Shown here: positions 10,068 to 22,700 of the stretch, piece by piece
How positions within the stretch are numbered: the stretch's first letter is position 1
How the letters are laid out: the number at the start of each line of letters is the position of its first letter
NCBI GenBank assembly: GCA_003013855.2
Contig: ML058433.1
Coordinates: 9,609,966-9,673,965 of the forward strand
Direction: 5' to 3'
DNA from: Liriodendron chinense
Lineage: Eukaryota; Streptophyta; Magnoliopsida; Magnoliales; Magnoliaceae
Length of the DNA: 64,000 bases
Position numbers and translations under genes: made by a program
The notes under the pieces: generated by a model
Seen by the model: only the letters and a program-made list of their open reading frames with translations
What the model was told of the DNA's origin: nothing
Databases searched by the model: none

Positions 10068-12118
10068 ATGACTAGTGAGGAAGTACCAAGTACCGTTGGT
10101 GCGTCGGCCACGTCTCCTCTACATGTAGAGGGAGATGATGAAAATGCCGAGTCTGCTCCGACTGGATCAACGGTTAAAGTAAAGAAAAGATCAGCTATTT
10201 GGGATGATTTTGACGAAGAGACGAAAGGTGGTGAAACGAAAGTGATATGTAGGCATTGTAAAGCAGCGTTCAAAAAACATAAAGGCTCGGCAACAACAAA
10301 TTATGCTAGACATCTTTCACAGTGTCCCAAGCGACCAAGAACCGCGAAAGGAGGCCAGCAAATGCTCTCATTTTCTCCGTCCGTAGGTGATTCTCAAGCA
10401 AGTATTACGATGCATAAATTTGAGAAAGAGAGGGTTAAAGAGTTGATTGCTCGGTTAGTTATAGTCGAAGAAAAACCCTTTAGATTCGTCGAGAGCAAGT
10501 CATTCAATGAATTATGCAGATATCTTAATCCTAAGGTTGAAAAGATGTCACGCATGACGGTGAAGAGAGAATGTATGAAGATGTATGAAGTTGAAAAGCA
10601 AAGCTAAAAGAAGTGTTGAAATCGGTATCACGTATAAGTTTGACGTCAGATTTGTGGACGGCGTCGAATCAGAGGAAGGGGTACATGTCACTAACCGCAA
10701 ATTATGTAGATACAGAATGGAAGATATGTAAGTCAATCATAAACTTCTGTCATCTTCCTCCCCCTCATAATGGCTGGGCAATTTCAGACCGCATTTATAA
10801 TTGCCTTTTGGAATGGGGCATCGATGATAAGATTTCTGCCATAACATTAGACAATGCATCCGCAAATGATAGTGTCATTTTTCACTTGCGAAATCAATTC
10901 AAGACGACCGAGAAGTTATTCTTTAATGGAAGAATATTCCAGGTTCGATGCTGTGCACATATTCTAAATATAATTGTGCAAGAATGGCTTAAATTAATTG
11001 ACTCCACGATTGAGAATATAAGAGAGAGTATTAAATTTATAAGGGGGTCGCCTTCTAGACTTTGTATCTGGAATGAGATACTACACCGTTTGAATGTTAA
11101 GTCGCAGAAATAATTGAAATTAGATGTATGCACGCGATGGAATTCGACATTTGAAATGTTGGATTCTGCTATGGAGTTGAAAATTGCTTTTCCCGAATAT
11201 AAGGCGCGTGAAAAATCATACACCTGGTGCCCTACAGAAGATGATTGGATACGAGCAGGGCAAGTTCACAACTTTCTGAAGGTTTTTTATGAATCGACGA
11301 AGATTTTTTCTGGAAATAAATACCCTACAGCAAATCTATTTCTTCCATCACTTTGGAAGATTAAAGAAAGCCTAAATAGATTTGCCACCACAAGTCCGGA
11401 TTTTCTACAGGCGATGGCTGAAGGCATGAAAGAAAAGTTTGACAAGTACTGGACTGAATGTCATCTGTTAATGGCGATGGCCGCTGTTCTTGACCCTCGA
11501 GGTAAGATTGCGATGCTTAGTTTCATGTTCAAGAAGATTTTTTCGGCTGAAAAAGCAGCAGTAGAAACCGCATGTGTTCGTGAAGCAGTCGTGGAATTGT
11601 ACAACATATATGTTGCTAAAATGACAAAAGGACAAGACACAGATCAAGCTAAACAACCTCAAGCTGGTTGTAGCTCAAGTGCAGTTGGTTCTGATCCGTT
11701 CGATGAATTTTTATCGGCGTATGAGGAAGAAAAATTATCTGAGAATACCACCAAGTCAGAAATAGATTCATACCTCAGTGAATCTATTGTGAAGTTCGGG
11801 ACCCAAGATTTTGATGTATTAGATTGGTGGAAGGCAAGAAGTCTTGAAGGAAAATACCCTATCCTGTCGATGACGGCACGTGATATCTTATCTATTCCGA
11901 TTACAACAGTGGCATCAGAATCAGCATTTAGCACAGGAAGTATGGTTGTCAGCAAACATCGAAGCTCTCTTACATCAAAAATAATTGAAGCACTCATCTG
12001 TACATAAGATTGGTTGCGTCCGATTTGGGGCGGTAGCAGTTTTGACGTTGATGATGAAGAGGAGGACGTCGTCGAGGGTCTAGGAGAGATTATTCCTCCA
12101 TCTGTTTCAAGGAGGTTC
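10068..12118 (+). pseudogene. hAT transposase (Ac/Tip100-like), disrupted
   Basis: The reading begins at an ATG and shows, in order, a BED zinc finger (C-x2-C at CRHCK, then H and C at HLSQC), a catalytic region with SDLW and LDNASAND (the two Asp), a CCAHILN motif, and the C-terminal dimerisation region with TTVASESAFSTG (catalytic Glu) and KHRSSL. All three acidic residues of the RNase-H-like fold survive. Three lesions disable it: a one-base shortfall in an A-run at 10594-10597, TAA at 11111-11113, and TAA at 12005-12007 where relatives read LICTQDWLR, so CAA became TAA. Beyond that stop the frame continues DWLRPIWGG plus an acidic tail to about 12118. Introns were not modelled. Expected role: excision and reinsertion through the element's TIRs. 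It is probably inactive unless the reference has errors. Confidence 0.92.
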
Positions 12119-12389
12119 ACTTTTCAATTTTCATATTATCTTTTAAAATGTTGAACAATTTTGTTTAAAGGTTGTGGATTGTGATTCATGGATGATATTA
12201 TGGATTATATTATGGATTATATTATGACTTTTAAATTTACTGAATTATTGTTCTTCTAAATTCTAAACATATGTTAATGTCATTCATATAATGTTTTCAT
12301 CCATGTCATTAAATTTGTGTAATTTTATTTTTAGATTTACTGTTTTTATTATTCAAAATATTTCTCTTACAACACTAAGGTGTGCAGCA

Positions 12390-13145
12390 ATGTCTTCAGA
12401 TGATCCATCCACCGATATCTGGGATTACGATTTCCAAGTCCACTCCCCAGACTCTGGAAGAATGAAAATTCAATGCAATTTGTGTGGGGCCAGATTTGTA
12501 AACAAAACAAATCGGCTTAGACTACACTTATCATGTCGGGGGGGAGATGCAAAACTGTGTCCTAAAGCATCTCGGAAGGTGTAAGAATTATTTCAAGCTC
12601 TCATAGACTCCAATAGGAAGTCTTTTACCGCACCTCCAAGACCGAATACAACTAGCCATAAGATACACCATGACAGGCCCGTTGTAATCGATGAAGAATT
12701 TGAAATAGAGAAAGTGAAGAAAATCAGTAGGGAAGAGGAAGAGGAAAGGGAAGCTAGAATGAGGGCTATGGAGGCAGAGAAAATAAAAATTGCCTTGAAG
12801 TTAAGTAAACGAGAGGCAAATGCGTCTAGATATCAACGATGTCCTCCTTCTTGACAACATGACGCTGAAGCAGGGTCGAGCACAGGAAGCAAGAAGCCAT
12901 CGAAGTTTGTATTCAGACTCGCCTCGTTCTATAAGATATTGGGTATTAAGTATAGATCAGCTCATAAAAAAAGTTTGAAAGAACTAGCTGAATCTATACA
13001 AGAACATAATGGAAAATTCTCCCCACCTTCTGATTCAGGTGAGGTTAATGAGCAACTTGGAGAAGATACCAACTCGGGCATGGATGGATCTGATGGAGGG
13101 GATGAGTATTGTGAACATAGGCATTCATCCTATGGAGTATTTTAA
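12390..13145 (+). pseudogene. Second BED-finger ORF carried by the hAT element
   Basis: A single frame of about 250 codons, interrupted by TAA (12582-12584) and TGA (12852-12854). Both stops are explained by one C-to-T change from CAA or CGA. The N terminus carries a BED-like finger: IWDYDF, C-x2-C (CNLCG), then LRLHLSCRGGDAKLC with His and Cys. A charged, Glu/Arg/Lys-rich segment likely to form a helix follows (KISREEEEEREARMRAME), then a Ser/Gly/Asp tail. It has no RNase-H-like catalytic region, so it is not a second transposase. It sits wholly inside the TIRs, 270 bp after the transposase, on the same strand, with a possible splice acceptor (GTGTGCAG) before the ATG. It could be a DNA-binding accessory factor of transposition, a captured gene, or a 3' exon of a longer transcript. 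Confidence 0.75.
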
Positions 13146-13532
13146 GATATTAAGGTTTGTACTTTGACTTTGTAGTCTACAAGTAGTTAAATACAATCAC
13201 TAGTCACTAACTTTTAATATATTTGTAATTGTTTTAGTTTGCAGTTATACGCTCATATAAAAAAAAAGAGACAAAGCTCGGCTTGGCTCGATGAGCTCGA
13301 TCGGCTTGGCTCAAACAAAGCTCGATCGGCACGACCAGCAAGCCAAGCTCGAGCGGCTGTTTTGAGCTCGATGCTCAAGCCAAGCCAAGCTCAAGCTCAG
13401 TGGGCCACTGATCAAGCCAAGCTCAAGCTTGGCTCGTGTGCAGCTCTAAGAGGGAGTGATTTAGGTGCGTCCCTTATCGTGGGGCCCACATTGATGGATG
13501 TATTTCCTGTTTGACCTATCATTTTAAGGCAT

Positions 13533-14411
13533 TGTAGACACCCCTATCCTGGCCGACAAGCTGGTTAAAAGTTGGACCCATCTCATTGGACCGATGGCTA
13601 ACCTAACCCTAAACAAACACTAAACCTAAACCTTAGCCTAAATCATATATCTAAGCCTTTGGTTTAAACCCTGATCTAAACCTAAACTCCAATTCAAAAC
13701 CCAATCAAAACCCTAAATTTGGCCCAACTAGACCCAGTTAACCCAACCAATCAAATCCTGGAACTTAAAACCCTGAGGCAACTCAATAAGTCAACTTGTT
13801 AAGTCAACTCACCTGGTTAGCACATGCAATCCAGCAACCTAGTCAACTCACCTTGCTAAACCCAAGCCCACAAATTAAGCTCAAACCAAAGCCCATAAAC
13901 AAGCCCAAATCAAAGCTCTAGGGGAGACAAAAATGAACCAAATCTCAAAGCATGGCTCCCACATGTTTGAGGGAGGGAGTCTACCAAAGCAGGAGGTCCC
14001 TCTAAGGGCTAGCAGTACCACGTGGCACCCCTCTTGTTAAGGAGGAGCCTGCCGCGAATTGTGCGATTTCTCCTTTAACGACCCTCAAGTGTGTGGAAGA
14101 TGTGTAGTTACTCCGATGCTCTCCTTTTGAGCCTGACTTACCATCTTACCATCCAATCTAACCATCGAAGTGTTGCCACATGGCAATCTCTAATCTTAGC
14201 TATCCAACCCTATTTTGCCGTTGAACTTGCCAACAATTGCAAAAAAAACTAAGGTTGGAAGCTATAAATAGCCTCCCCCCCTTCTCATTTCCATAACCAA
14301 CGTCACATCCACACCTCTTTCTCTTAAAAATCCTCTTCATTCACAACTCATCAAGAGTCTTCCATCCCTTAGCCTAGCCTTTCCATCCCTCCACCAAGGA
14401 GAGTGAGAGTA

Positions 14412-14458
<47 letters not shown>

Positions 14459-14856
14459 TCAGCCCTGTTCTAGCCTAGCTTAGCACGAGTTCGATCCTCC
14501 CGAGCCTTCCAAGTCCCATTCCAAGTAGTTCGACCAAATCCTCAAGACACCTCCGTTCCTCCAGCTTTTAACTAGCTTTATTCAACCAAGTATTAGAATT
14601 ATGCAACATCTACTCCACTCTCAATCCCCCTGTTCATCTCATCCATACATATTGCATCTCATTTTGCATTAATATCAGCCTTAGAGTATGCTTTGTGGCT
14701 TGCTAATCTACTTAGATCTGGCTCATTAGAAACCTTGACCGGTATATATTACATTTACACATCACCTCAACACTCTATCAGTACGAACGTATGCTCCATG
14801 GCTTGCCGCTTAGTTCGGAACCTGCCCACCAAAAATTCGTGTTAACTCACATTTAG
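13533..14856 (+). mobile_element. Family C LTR, interrupted by the Athila-like element
   Basis: It begins TGTAGACACCCC and parallels the LTR at 34629-36141. A TATA box GCTATAAATA is followed by a C-rich leader and CACCAAGGAGAG, then AGTACGAACGTATGCTCC matching AGTTCGAGCGTATGCTCT. A 43-bp (GA)n tract (14414-14457) sits just after the leader. The similarity stops where the TGTTGAG end of the next element begins at 14857. It is therefore probably the 5' LTR of the element whose 3' LTR is at 34629, split by a later insertion. The interval 13457-13532 shows nothing. Confidence 0.7.
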
Positions 14857-16201
14857 TGTTGAGCTCTAAATTGTTCATATTTATACCCCAATCCATCACA
14901 CATTTACTTTGATTGAGCTATTAAAAGACCCATCTTATGAGTTTTTGTGTTTGTATTTGTAGGAAAGAGAGACAGACCTCATGAGTTCAATGCTAAAAGG
15001 ACTACTTTAGAGCACATTGAAGACTAATGAAGAAGAGCCAAAAAGTAGAAGAAAGAAACAAGCAAGAAAGAGGAGAGAAAGAAGAAATCATAAAGAAATA
15101 GTCTTCAAAGATCGGTCGTTTGCTGCCAAGGACCGGTCTAAAATTCAAGAGAGGTTGCTAAATTCGCTGGACTAATTTTGTCCATTCAGATGTGGAGGAA
15201 GGATTTCTCAAAAAGCTTGCTAAACAAAAAAGTGTCATTTCCGACCGGTCAGCCAAAAGATCCAGATTTCAAAATTATGTTTTGTTCGTTACTGTGCAAG
15301 CTCCGATCGATCAGCCATCAACTCGACTACGTAACTATTTTGCAATTTCTCGAAGATTCCAAGGTGGTGGCGGGTTTTTGCTATAAAATAACATCTCTAC
15401 TCTCTTCCAAACACATTCTCGAAGAGTCCTAAACGTGCTGGAGGTGGAGAGGATCGAAGTGGAGCATCTACAACTCTGTCCTAGTTTACTTCTAGTTTGT
15501 TTATGTTTTACTTAGTTTTTCTTTTGTTTTATGGTTCAATTATGTCTATAGTTGGATAGACCTCTTAGCTAGGGCTAAGAGGTGAAGCTTTTAGTTAGGT
15601 TTAATATTTAATTCATTCATTCAAGTACTTTAAGCTTTTGTTTTGAATTTTTCAAGTTTTAATTTGAATAAAGTTGATATTTTTAGAAAATTTTGAGAGC
15701 TTATGTGCTAAGGACATAAATTGCTTATAAGTTTATGAGAATTATCATATTGATTTTATGAGATTTGAATTATGGAAACCCTAGATTCATCACTATCTCA
15801 TGGTATGGCTGATGCGTCGAAGTGCCACAAGTTCAAGTTCTCCATGTTTCAAGTAGAACTAGAGTTGAAGTTCCAGATTTGAGTTTGGACTGCTTTATGT
15901 TTGAATGCGATATCTTCCTATTGGATAAAGATAAGACTTCGATTCCAATTGTGTGTTTGTGCTTAGTGAATGGATTGACATTAAAATTACTACAAGTGGA
16001 TCCTCGACGCTATAGTTGCTTTAGTATTCATATTTTTCTTAATTAAAATCTTGTTTATGCTTAATTATAAACTCTGAACTTTTCTAGTCAAAGTTGTTAG
16101 AATAATTAGAATTGGTCAAGTCACATAATCCATGAGGAAGATCTTGGTCTCACGATCGAATTATTACTACATCGCCGCCTTACACTTGGGGTTAGCGAAC
16201 A
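14857..16201 (+). mobile_element. 5' LTR of the Athila-like element (family A)
   Basis: It starts TGTTGAGCTC and ends GTTAGCGAACA. The first 430 bp match 31576-32093 closely, apart from an extra GACCGGTC-containing stretch in the 3' copy. Its last 100 bp share TTATTACTACATCGC and CTTACACTTG with the solo LTRs at 20643, 24139 and 26865. The ORFs around 15178 and 15822 are not conserved and are not genes. Confidence 0.85.
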
Positions 16202-16204
16202 AGT

Positions 16205-16225
16205 TTTTGGTGCCATTGCCAGGGA
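16205..16225 (+). other. Primer-binding site of the Athila-like element
   Basis: TTTTTGGTGCCATTGCCAGG lies 3 bases after the LTR. It differs by C/G-to-T/A changes from TGGCGCCGTTGCCGGGG, the well-known tRNA-Asp primer-binding sequence of Athila-type elements. Confidence 0.75.
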
Positions 16226-16639
16226 TTTTTGTAGGCTAAATGGTTCTAAAAGTTCTAATAACTATAGAAAGAGTTTTTAACATAGTTAGGTAGGATTTTC
16301 AAATTTCTAGAGTTAGGTTTTTTGAATTTTCTTAGAACTAACATTGTTTTATTTATTTGTTTTGTAGTAACTTCATTAACCTAGTTTCAGTGGTTTTGGT
16401 AACATCTTTCTAACTTAAACACTTTATAATCCAATTTTTCAAAATTTAAATTTTCTAGATTTTGTTTTAGGCCTTAGGTTTTAGTTTAGATTGAGATTGT
16501 GTGGTTTATGTCCCGTTGGGAACGTGACTACACAAATTGTCTCCAAAGTGAATAAGCTTTAGTAGAAGCACTTTCCGTAAAAAGATGAGTTAGAAAATAC
16601 TTAGAAGTGTGTGAAAGTTCGGGAGGTATGGCTGACAAT

Positions 16640-17940
16640 CAACAAACACCTTTGAGGAATCCTCCCTCTCTACTCTAACCACAAATACAAATCAAAACTG
16701 AGAAGAAGTAGGAGATAATGAGGTAAAAATGCTCCTCTGATTAGAACTTTTCGTGACTACTTGCAACCGGCTAGGGCCACTATGCCTCATGCATGGTTTT
16801 CCCTCATAATGCCGGAATGATTAATTTTAAACCAGGGGTGATTTGACTTTTTCCCAAGCTCTATGGGTTAGATTCTGAGAGTCCATAATTGCACCTGAAA
16901 GAATTTGATGATGTAGTGGTGACTTTATAATACAATAACGTGACCGAGGATGTAATCAAACTAAAGTTATTCCCTTTCTCTTTGAAAGAAAGAGCCAAAA
17001 CATGGCTTCACTCTCTAAGACCGAGGTCGATTGGGAGTTCTTGAAAAATTTCTTCTCGGCTCAAAAAACGAATACCTTTCGACGAGTAATTATGAATTTT
17101 TTAGTCAAAGAGGGGTGAAATTTTTTTCCAAAGTTGGAAAATGCACAAATACCTCCTATTCACTTGCCCATACCATGGCTATGAAATTTGACGAATCATA
17201 AGCTTATTCTATGAAGGATTGAACTCGAATATGCGTCAATTCGTAGAAATGATGTGTAATGGTGAGTTCATGAGTACGGACCCGGAGGATGCATGGAGTT
17301 AGTTGGATATGTTAGCTAAGAATGCTCAATCTTGGGATGTTTCGGACAAATCTAGTAACCTCAGGACTCCTTAACAAAGAGAGAATGGAAGAATTTACAT
17401 CCTTAGAGAAGAAGAAGATGTTAATGCAAAGATAACTAGCCTCACAAGGAAGATAGAGGCCATGGAACTTAGAAAAGGTGAATCCTCAAAATCTAGTGAA
17501 AATGTTGAGAACGTGTGTGGTATTTGTGCCGCTAATGTACACTCGACTCAAGATTGTCCAACAAAACCCACATTCAAGGAAGTATTACATGAGCAAGCAA
17601 ACGCCGCATACGGTTATCAACGGCCTTTCAATGGACCGATGGGTAATACATACAATTCAAATTGGAGGAACCACCCAAATTTTAGTTGGAGTAATGGTCC
17701 TACGACCAATCCTACCAACCCTAAAAAGGGCCACAAATATAAAATGTTATACCAAACATGGCCCCTCCTTAAATAAGTATGGAGGATACCTTAAAAGCGT
17801 TCATGCAAGGGCAAACACAAACATAAATCAATTAAACGAATCAGCAAATGTTCCAAGAGCTAAAAGTTTCGGTTGAAGAAATTAAGGGACACTTGAATGC
17901 TAGGGAAGGGACCTTTTCGGCCCAACCTCAGCCAAACTCC
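16640..17940 (+). pseudogene. gag of the Athila-like element, degenerate
   Basis: Multiple frames together give the usual Athila capsid order: RTFRDYLQPARATMPHAW, then LYGLDSESP and HLKEFDDVVVT, YNNVTEDVIKLKLFPFSLKE, AKTWLHSLRPRSIGS, and after several frameshifts RIISLFYEGLNSNMRQFVEM and AKNAQSWDVS. At 17462-17776 comes a knuckle-like C-x2-C-x4-H-x4-C segment (CGICAANVHSTQDC) and the Asn/Pro-rich YNSNWRNHPNFSW motif. At least six stops or shifts are present. The protein would have formed the virus-like particle. Confidence 0.85.
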
Positions 17941-18387
17941 AAACAAACATATGAGTAAGCGCCCCTAATCTCTCTAACCAACACATGGAGCAAGCAAAAT
18001 CTATTACCACTCTTAAAAGTGAAAAAAAATGATAAATCTATTCCAATGAAGGCCAACAAACCTAATGATCCGATAAATTCTGAGAATGAGAATGGATCTA
18101 GCTCAACCTCATAAGAAAATAAACGACAATACAAGACCATTGTACCATTCTGCTCAAGTTTGGTAGCTCCCAAACCTCTTTCCAACTCTCACGACATTCT
18201 AGAGGTTTTTAAGAAATCAAAATAAACATTCCTTTGCTTGATGCCATTAAATAAATTTCCTCTTATACCAAGTATCTAAAAGACTTATGCACAACCAAAA
18301 GAAAATACAATGTGCAACAAAAAGACCTTCTTAAATGAGCAAGTGAGTGCCATCCTTACATAAAAGCTCCCCCACCCCTCGCCCCCC

Positions 18388-18393
<6 letters not shown>

Positions 18394-18482
<89 letters not shown>
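18394..18482. repeat. (TA)n microsatellite, about 88 bp
   Basis: A pure TA tract between the gag and protease remnants. The Ile/Tyr-repeat open frames on both strands (18285-18538) are artefacts. The stretch 17941-18393 has only short gag/protease spacer sequence. Confidence 0.9.
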
Positions 18483-18485
<3 letters not shown>

Positions 18486-18534
18486 ACCCCGGTAGTCCCA
18501 CAATTTTCTGCATTATTAAATATTATCGAATTAA

Positions 18535-18790
18535 GTGAGCCTTGCTAGATTTGGGGGCAAGCAGTAAACTTAATCCCATACTTGATCTACGAGCAATTGG
18601 GTCTTAATGAATTAAAACCCACCAAAACCACATTGTAACTTGCTGATAGATCTATTCGTGTACCGAGAGGGATGGTTGAGGATGTCTTAGTCTAAGTCGA
18701 AAAATTCTACTATCCGGTGGACTTTATCGTCTTGGACACACAACTGGTTATGGATATGAGCACTCAAATACCGATGATTTTAGGCTAACC
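18535..18790 (+). pseudogene. Aspartic protease of the Athila-like element, degenerate
   Basis: After a shift the frame reads ALLDLGASSKLNPIL, matching the LDLGASVNLLP active-site region of Athila proteases, where DLGAS replaces the retroviral DTGA. It continues with AIGS, and after further shifts ADRSIRVPRGMVEDVL and YYPVDFIVLDT, the usual downstream flap region. At least three stops interrupt it. Confidence 0.75.
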
Positions 18791-19254
18791 ATTCTTGGCT
18801 ACATCAAACGTAATCATCAATTGTTGGAATAGAGTAATGCAATTGTTTTTTGAAAATATGACATTAGAGGTGAATGTGTTCCACATGCGCAACAAACAAA
18901 GGGATGAGGAAGATAATGAGCTCCTTAAAATAAACATGATAGAATCTTTTGAAGAAGAGGAGTTCCTTTAACTTGAACCACTTGAAACGTTGGAGACATG
19001 CTTAGAGCATTTCAAAAATTTTAATGACCCCCTATATGCAATATTGTGCAAGCATTGAGTAGTGAGAAATCAGTAGTTGATACTAGCTGGTGGAGGCCTC
19101 GCTTTGAAAAATTGCCACCAACCACATCAAAACCTCTACCGTATAATATTAAACCGTTAAAGCTTGACCTAAACCATTACCATCCAAGTTAAAATATGTT
19201 TATTTAGGTTAAGATGAAACATACCCGGTCGTCATAACCTCCCACTTAGGAAAA

Positions 19255-19726
19255 GACCAAGAGCTCAAGTTAATTGAGATGCTCAAAGAACATAGGGGCG
19301 CTATAGGATGGACAATAGCTGACCTCAAAGGGATTGATCCTTTGGTCCGCACTCACTGCATCCATCTCGAGGAAAATGCTAAAATGACTATACAACCTCC
19401 AAAACATCTAAATCCTAATATGATGGAGGTTGTCAAAGCCTGATGTGCTCAAGCTATTAGATGTGGGTATCATCTACCCCATCTCGGATAACCAATGAGT
19501 GAGTCCTACCCAAGTTGTCCCCAAGAAGTCTGATATCACCATCATAGAAAACGCCAACAATGAGCTTATACTGACTAAAGCTACAACAGGTTGGCGTATG
19601 TGAATTGATTATAGGAAGCTTAATACCGTCACTAGGAAATACCATTTTCCTCTCCCTTTCATGGACCAAATCATGGAGAGGTTAGCACGTCATTCTGACC
19701 ATACTTCCTAGATGGCTACTCCGACT
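19255..19726 (+). pseudogene. Reverse transcriptase, N-terminal half (Athila-like)
   Basis: It reads AIGWTIADLKGIDPLVRTHC, then LLDVGIIYPISDNQ, TQVVPKKSDITII, TGWRM, then a stop, IDYRKLNTVTRKYHFPLPFM and DQIMERLARHS. This is the standard order of RT motifs in Athila (fingers and first palm motif), ending at DGYSDYN where a solo LTR is inserted. TGA replaces the expected Cys of WRMCIDYRKLN. The other half is at 23696. Confidence 0.85.
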
Positions 19727-19731
19727 ATAAC

Positions 19732-22700
19732 TATTAGTGCACTTTTCTGTGGCATACTAGTGCACCTTATTTGTCAATCATGTGAGTCCATGTGTTGTAA
19801 TGTCGGTTGAGCCTTGACAAGCTGAAGACCGAATATTTAAGTGGACCAAAAGCATCAAGGAAGAAGAATAGGTAAAAGAGATGCCTTGGTGACCCTAACC
19901 CTTTGAACCAAAATACTCAAATCCTCTTAGATGACTTGAACCAACTAGGAATACCCTTAATCATCCTTATTAGCTTTAGATAATATAGAAAAACATGATA
20001 ATTTAGGTTAATTAAAGAGGTGGAAGTTGCTATAATCAATCAGGCCCAAACAACAATTTTCGATGGGTCTCCGATCAATCAGACATCGGTTCCGATGGGA
20101 CTCCGATCAATTGGCCTATGTTCCGATCAATCAGAATTTGTTCTAATGAACTTCCAAAACTCTCTGGACAGATTTTCGATCAATCGGATGTGGTTCCTCT
20201 GATCAATCGGACCATATTTCGATCAATCAGAATTTGTTTTAAAGAACTTGGAAACTCTCTGGATAGATTTTCGATCAATCGGACATTGCCTCCGATCAAT
20301 CAGATGTGGCCTCCAATCAATCGGAGCATGGTCCGATCAATCGAAGTTTCAGTGAATCTGCCCTCTTTTATCAGTTTGAGAAATTTCTATAAAAGTGGGG
20401 GCATTTGTTTTTAGGCAAGAGAGAGGGATTTTGAGAAGTTAAAAGCTACCACCATTGCATACCTTTAGGGGCTCTAATCCTAGCCAATTGCAAGTCATTC
20501 TCCTTGTAATTCATCACAAGCTTGGAGCATTCAAAGCTCAAATGAGAATGGTCTTGTTCCCTCTTGATTTCTAGGAGTTTAGGCACTTCGATCATAGGCA
20601 GAACCTTGGTCTAAACACCACCCAGGAATTTGAAAGGTATATTGTTGAACCTCCAATTTATACATGATATGGCCCATTACATCACATTATATGCATGGTT
20701 TGCATGTTTAAAAGACCCATCTAATGCAGGTTTTGTGATTGTAGGAATGAGAGCAGACGTCATCTAATTGGAGACCAAGAAGAGACATTTAGGAGCCTTC
20801 GATGAAGACCCAAGGTGGGCCAAAGAAAGAAGAAAGCAAAGAGAGAGGAAGGAGAGAAGAAAAGAAAGAAGAAACAATGCAGAAACTGGGTCCGCCCGGT
20901 CAAGACCGGTCTAGATTGGTCGGCTGCACTCCCTGGACACCTGCCAGACAGGTCTAGACCGGTCAAGACCGGTCGGGCATGCAATTTTACACTTCCAGAT
21001 TTCAGGCAGCAAGCTATTCCCAGTTTTTGGATTTTCGGAACAATTTTTTGAAGCCATCTTGATGATATTTGGAAATCCAACACATCCATGTTGAAGAGGA
21101 GCTCGACGTCGAAATAACCCAAGTGGTTTCGTGTCGATCGGAGCTACGGGTTGATCGTGGTGGCCAAAACAATAAGAACTGTCCAGAAAGTTTCAGATTT
21201 CACTGTTCCAGTCTGGGCCGGTCCAGGTGACCCATCATTGATGATATGAAGAATCTACTTTGACCATCTTTTAGATCACATCCATATATGAATAACCACA
21301 AAAGTTTCAGATCAAAAGGATGTGTGGTTTGATCGTACTGGTTGAAGAAAGATGGACCATCCAGAAAGATCCAACTGCGCAGAGTTTATAAAAGCCCTAA
21401 GTGTTCTAATTTTCGGACCACATTCTGGGATTGTTTTGGACAATCTAATCCATCTATCATGTAGAGGAGGAAGAGTTCTACCAATGTTCAAAATTTGGGA
21501 TCAATCCGACATCTGTACACTCCGAAGCGTTGAAAGAAAGATGACTGGTTCTGAAGGTACCCGAAGTGCGCGATTTTGAGAGGCGGTCGGTGATATGATT
21601 GGTGGGCCCATTCAGAGGATAATCTTGGAAATCTAAATCATCTATGAGGAAGATCACATTACAAGGAAGCAACAAATCAAATTTGAAGGCAATCCGACCA
21701 TTGGTTAAGCCGTACCAAGCGAAACAAATTCTGCTATGTTGCTGTACTATTGCTGCACTATAAAAGGAGGTGCTCTCTTCTATTCCAAATCAAGCAAGGA
21801 CGTGGGAAGCAAGGAGTTCAAGTCCCAGGAGGCTACCTAGTCTCCTACAGCTAGTTTTTCTTCCTTATCTTAGTTCTAGTTCTAGTTTTTAATATGCTTT
21901 TCCTTAGCTAACCTCTTAGCTAGAGCTAGAGGTGAAATTTGTAGTTGGTTCCAATGCTTTAATTCTTTTATTTCAAGTACCCTTTTCTTAATTTTGGATT
22001 TTGAAGTTCTAGTTTGAATAAAGTTTGGTTTTTTAGAAGTTTTGTGAGAGTTTGTGTGCTCCAGACATGAGTTCCTTGCAATTCTCTGAGATTACCATGA
22101 TTGGGTTGTTTGAATTCGAATTGTAGTAACCCTTGAGCATGCCATAGTCCATAGGCATGGCTGTTACTCCGAAGGCTACAAGTTCAAGTTCTATGTGCTT
22201 CATTAGAACTAGAAATCTAATTTTCAGATTTAAGTGGGACTGTTTGTGCTTGAATGCTATATCTTCCAATTAGATGAGAGATAGGACTTTGATTTTAATT
22301 GTGTTGTACTTGGATGAATGGATTGGCATTAGACTACTACAAGTGGATCCTTGATGCTCTAGTTCTTCTTATTTTCAGATTTTCCTATTTCATGTGAAAA
22401 ACTACTTTCTTAAACTTCTTAGATTCTAGTTATTAGACTACTTGGAATTGTTTACCTCTTTCCCTGTGGATCGACCTCGGTCTTACCGAGATTTATTACT
22501 ACATCGCAGCCTTACACTTGAGGCGAGCGAACATATATTCCTCTAGGAAATCCATTTCCTACCATTTGTAGAGGATTCACCACCTCTTAACACCTTGGGC
22601 ATCTCCGTTGAAGCATCATATGTAAGGTGACTGATCTTGGAGTTGGAGTATTGGTGACGGAACGGCATCAACGATCGAGGGAGCACAAGGGGAGCTGATT

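Larger units (their letters stand above)
8271..13448 (+). mobile_element. Complete hAT DNA transposon (5,178 bp) with 8-bp target duplication
   Basis: The element starts TAGAGCTGCACA and ends TGTGCAGCTCTA, a perfect 12-bp inverted repeat. It is flanked by the 8-bp direct repeat AGAGGGAG (8263-8270 and 13449-13456), the hallmark of hAT insertion. Both subterminal regions, about 220 bp on each side, are packed with AGCTTGGCTCG-like units in both orientations, the type of site bound by hAT transposases. Inside lie a (TA)n tract, a G-rich minisatellite, a transposase pseudogene (10068-12118) and a second BED-finger ORF (12390-13145). The perfect target repeat suggests fairly recent insertion, although the genes are already broken. 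Confidence 0.95.

Noticed and set aside
18285..18538. ORFs on both strands with long Ile/Tyr repeats
   Set aside because: Pure (TA)n microsatellite read in frame.
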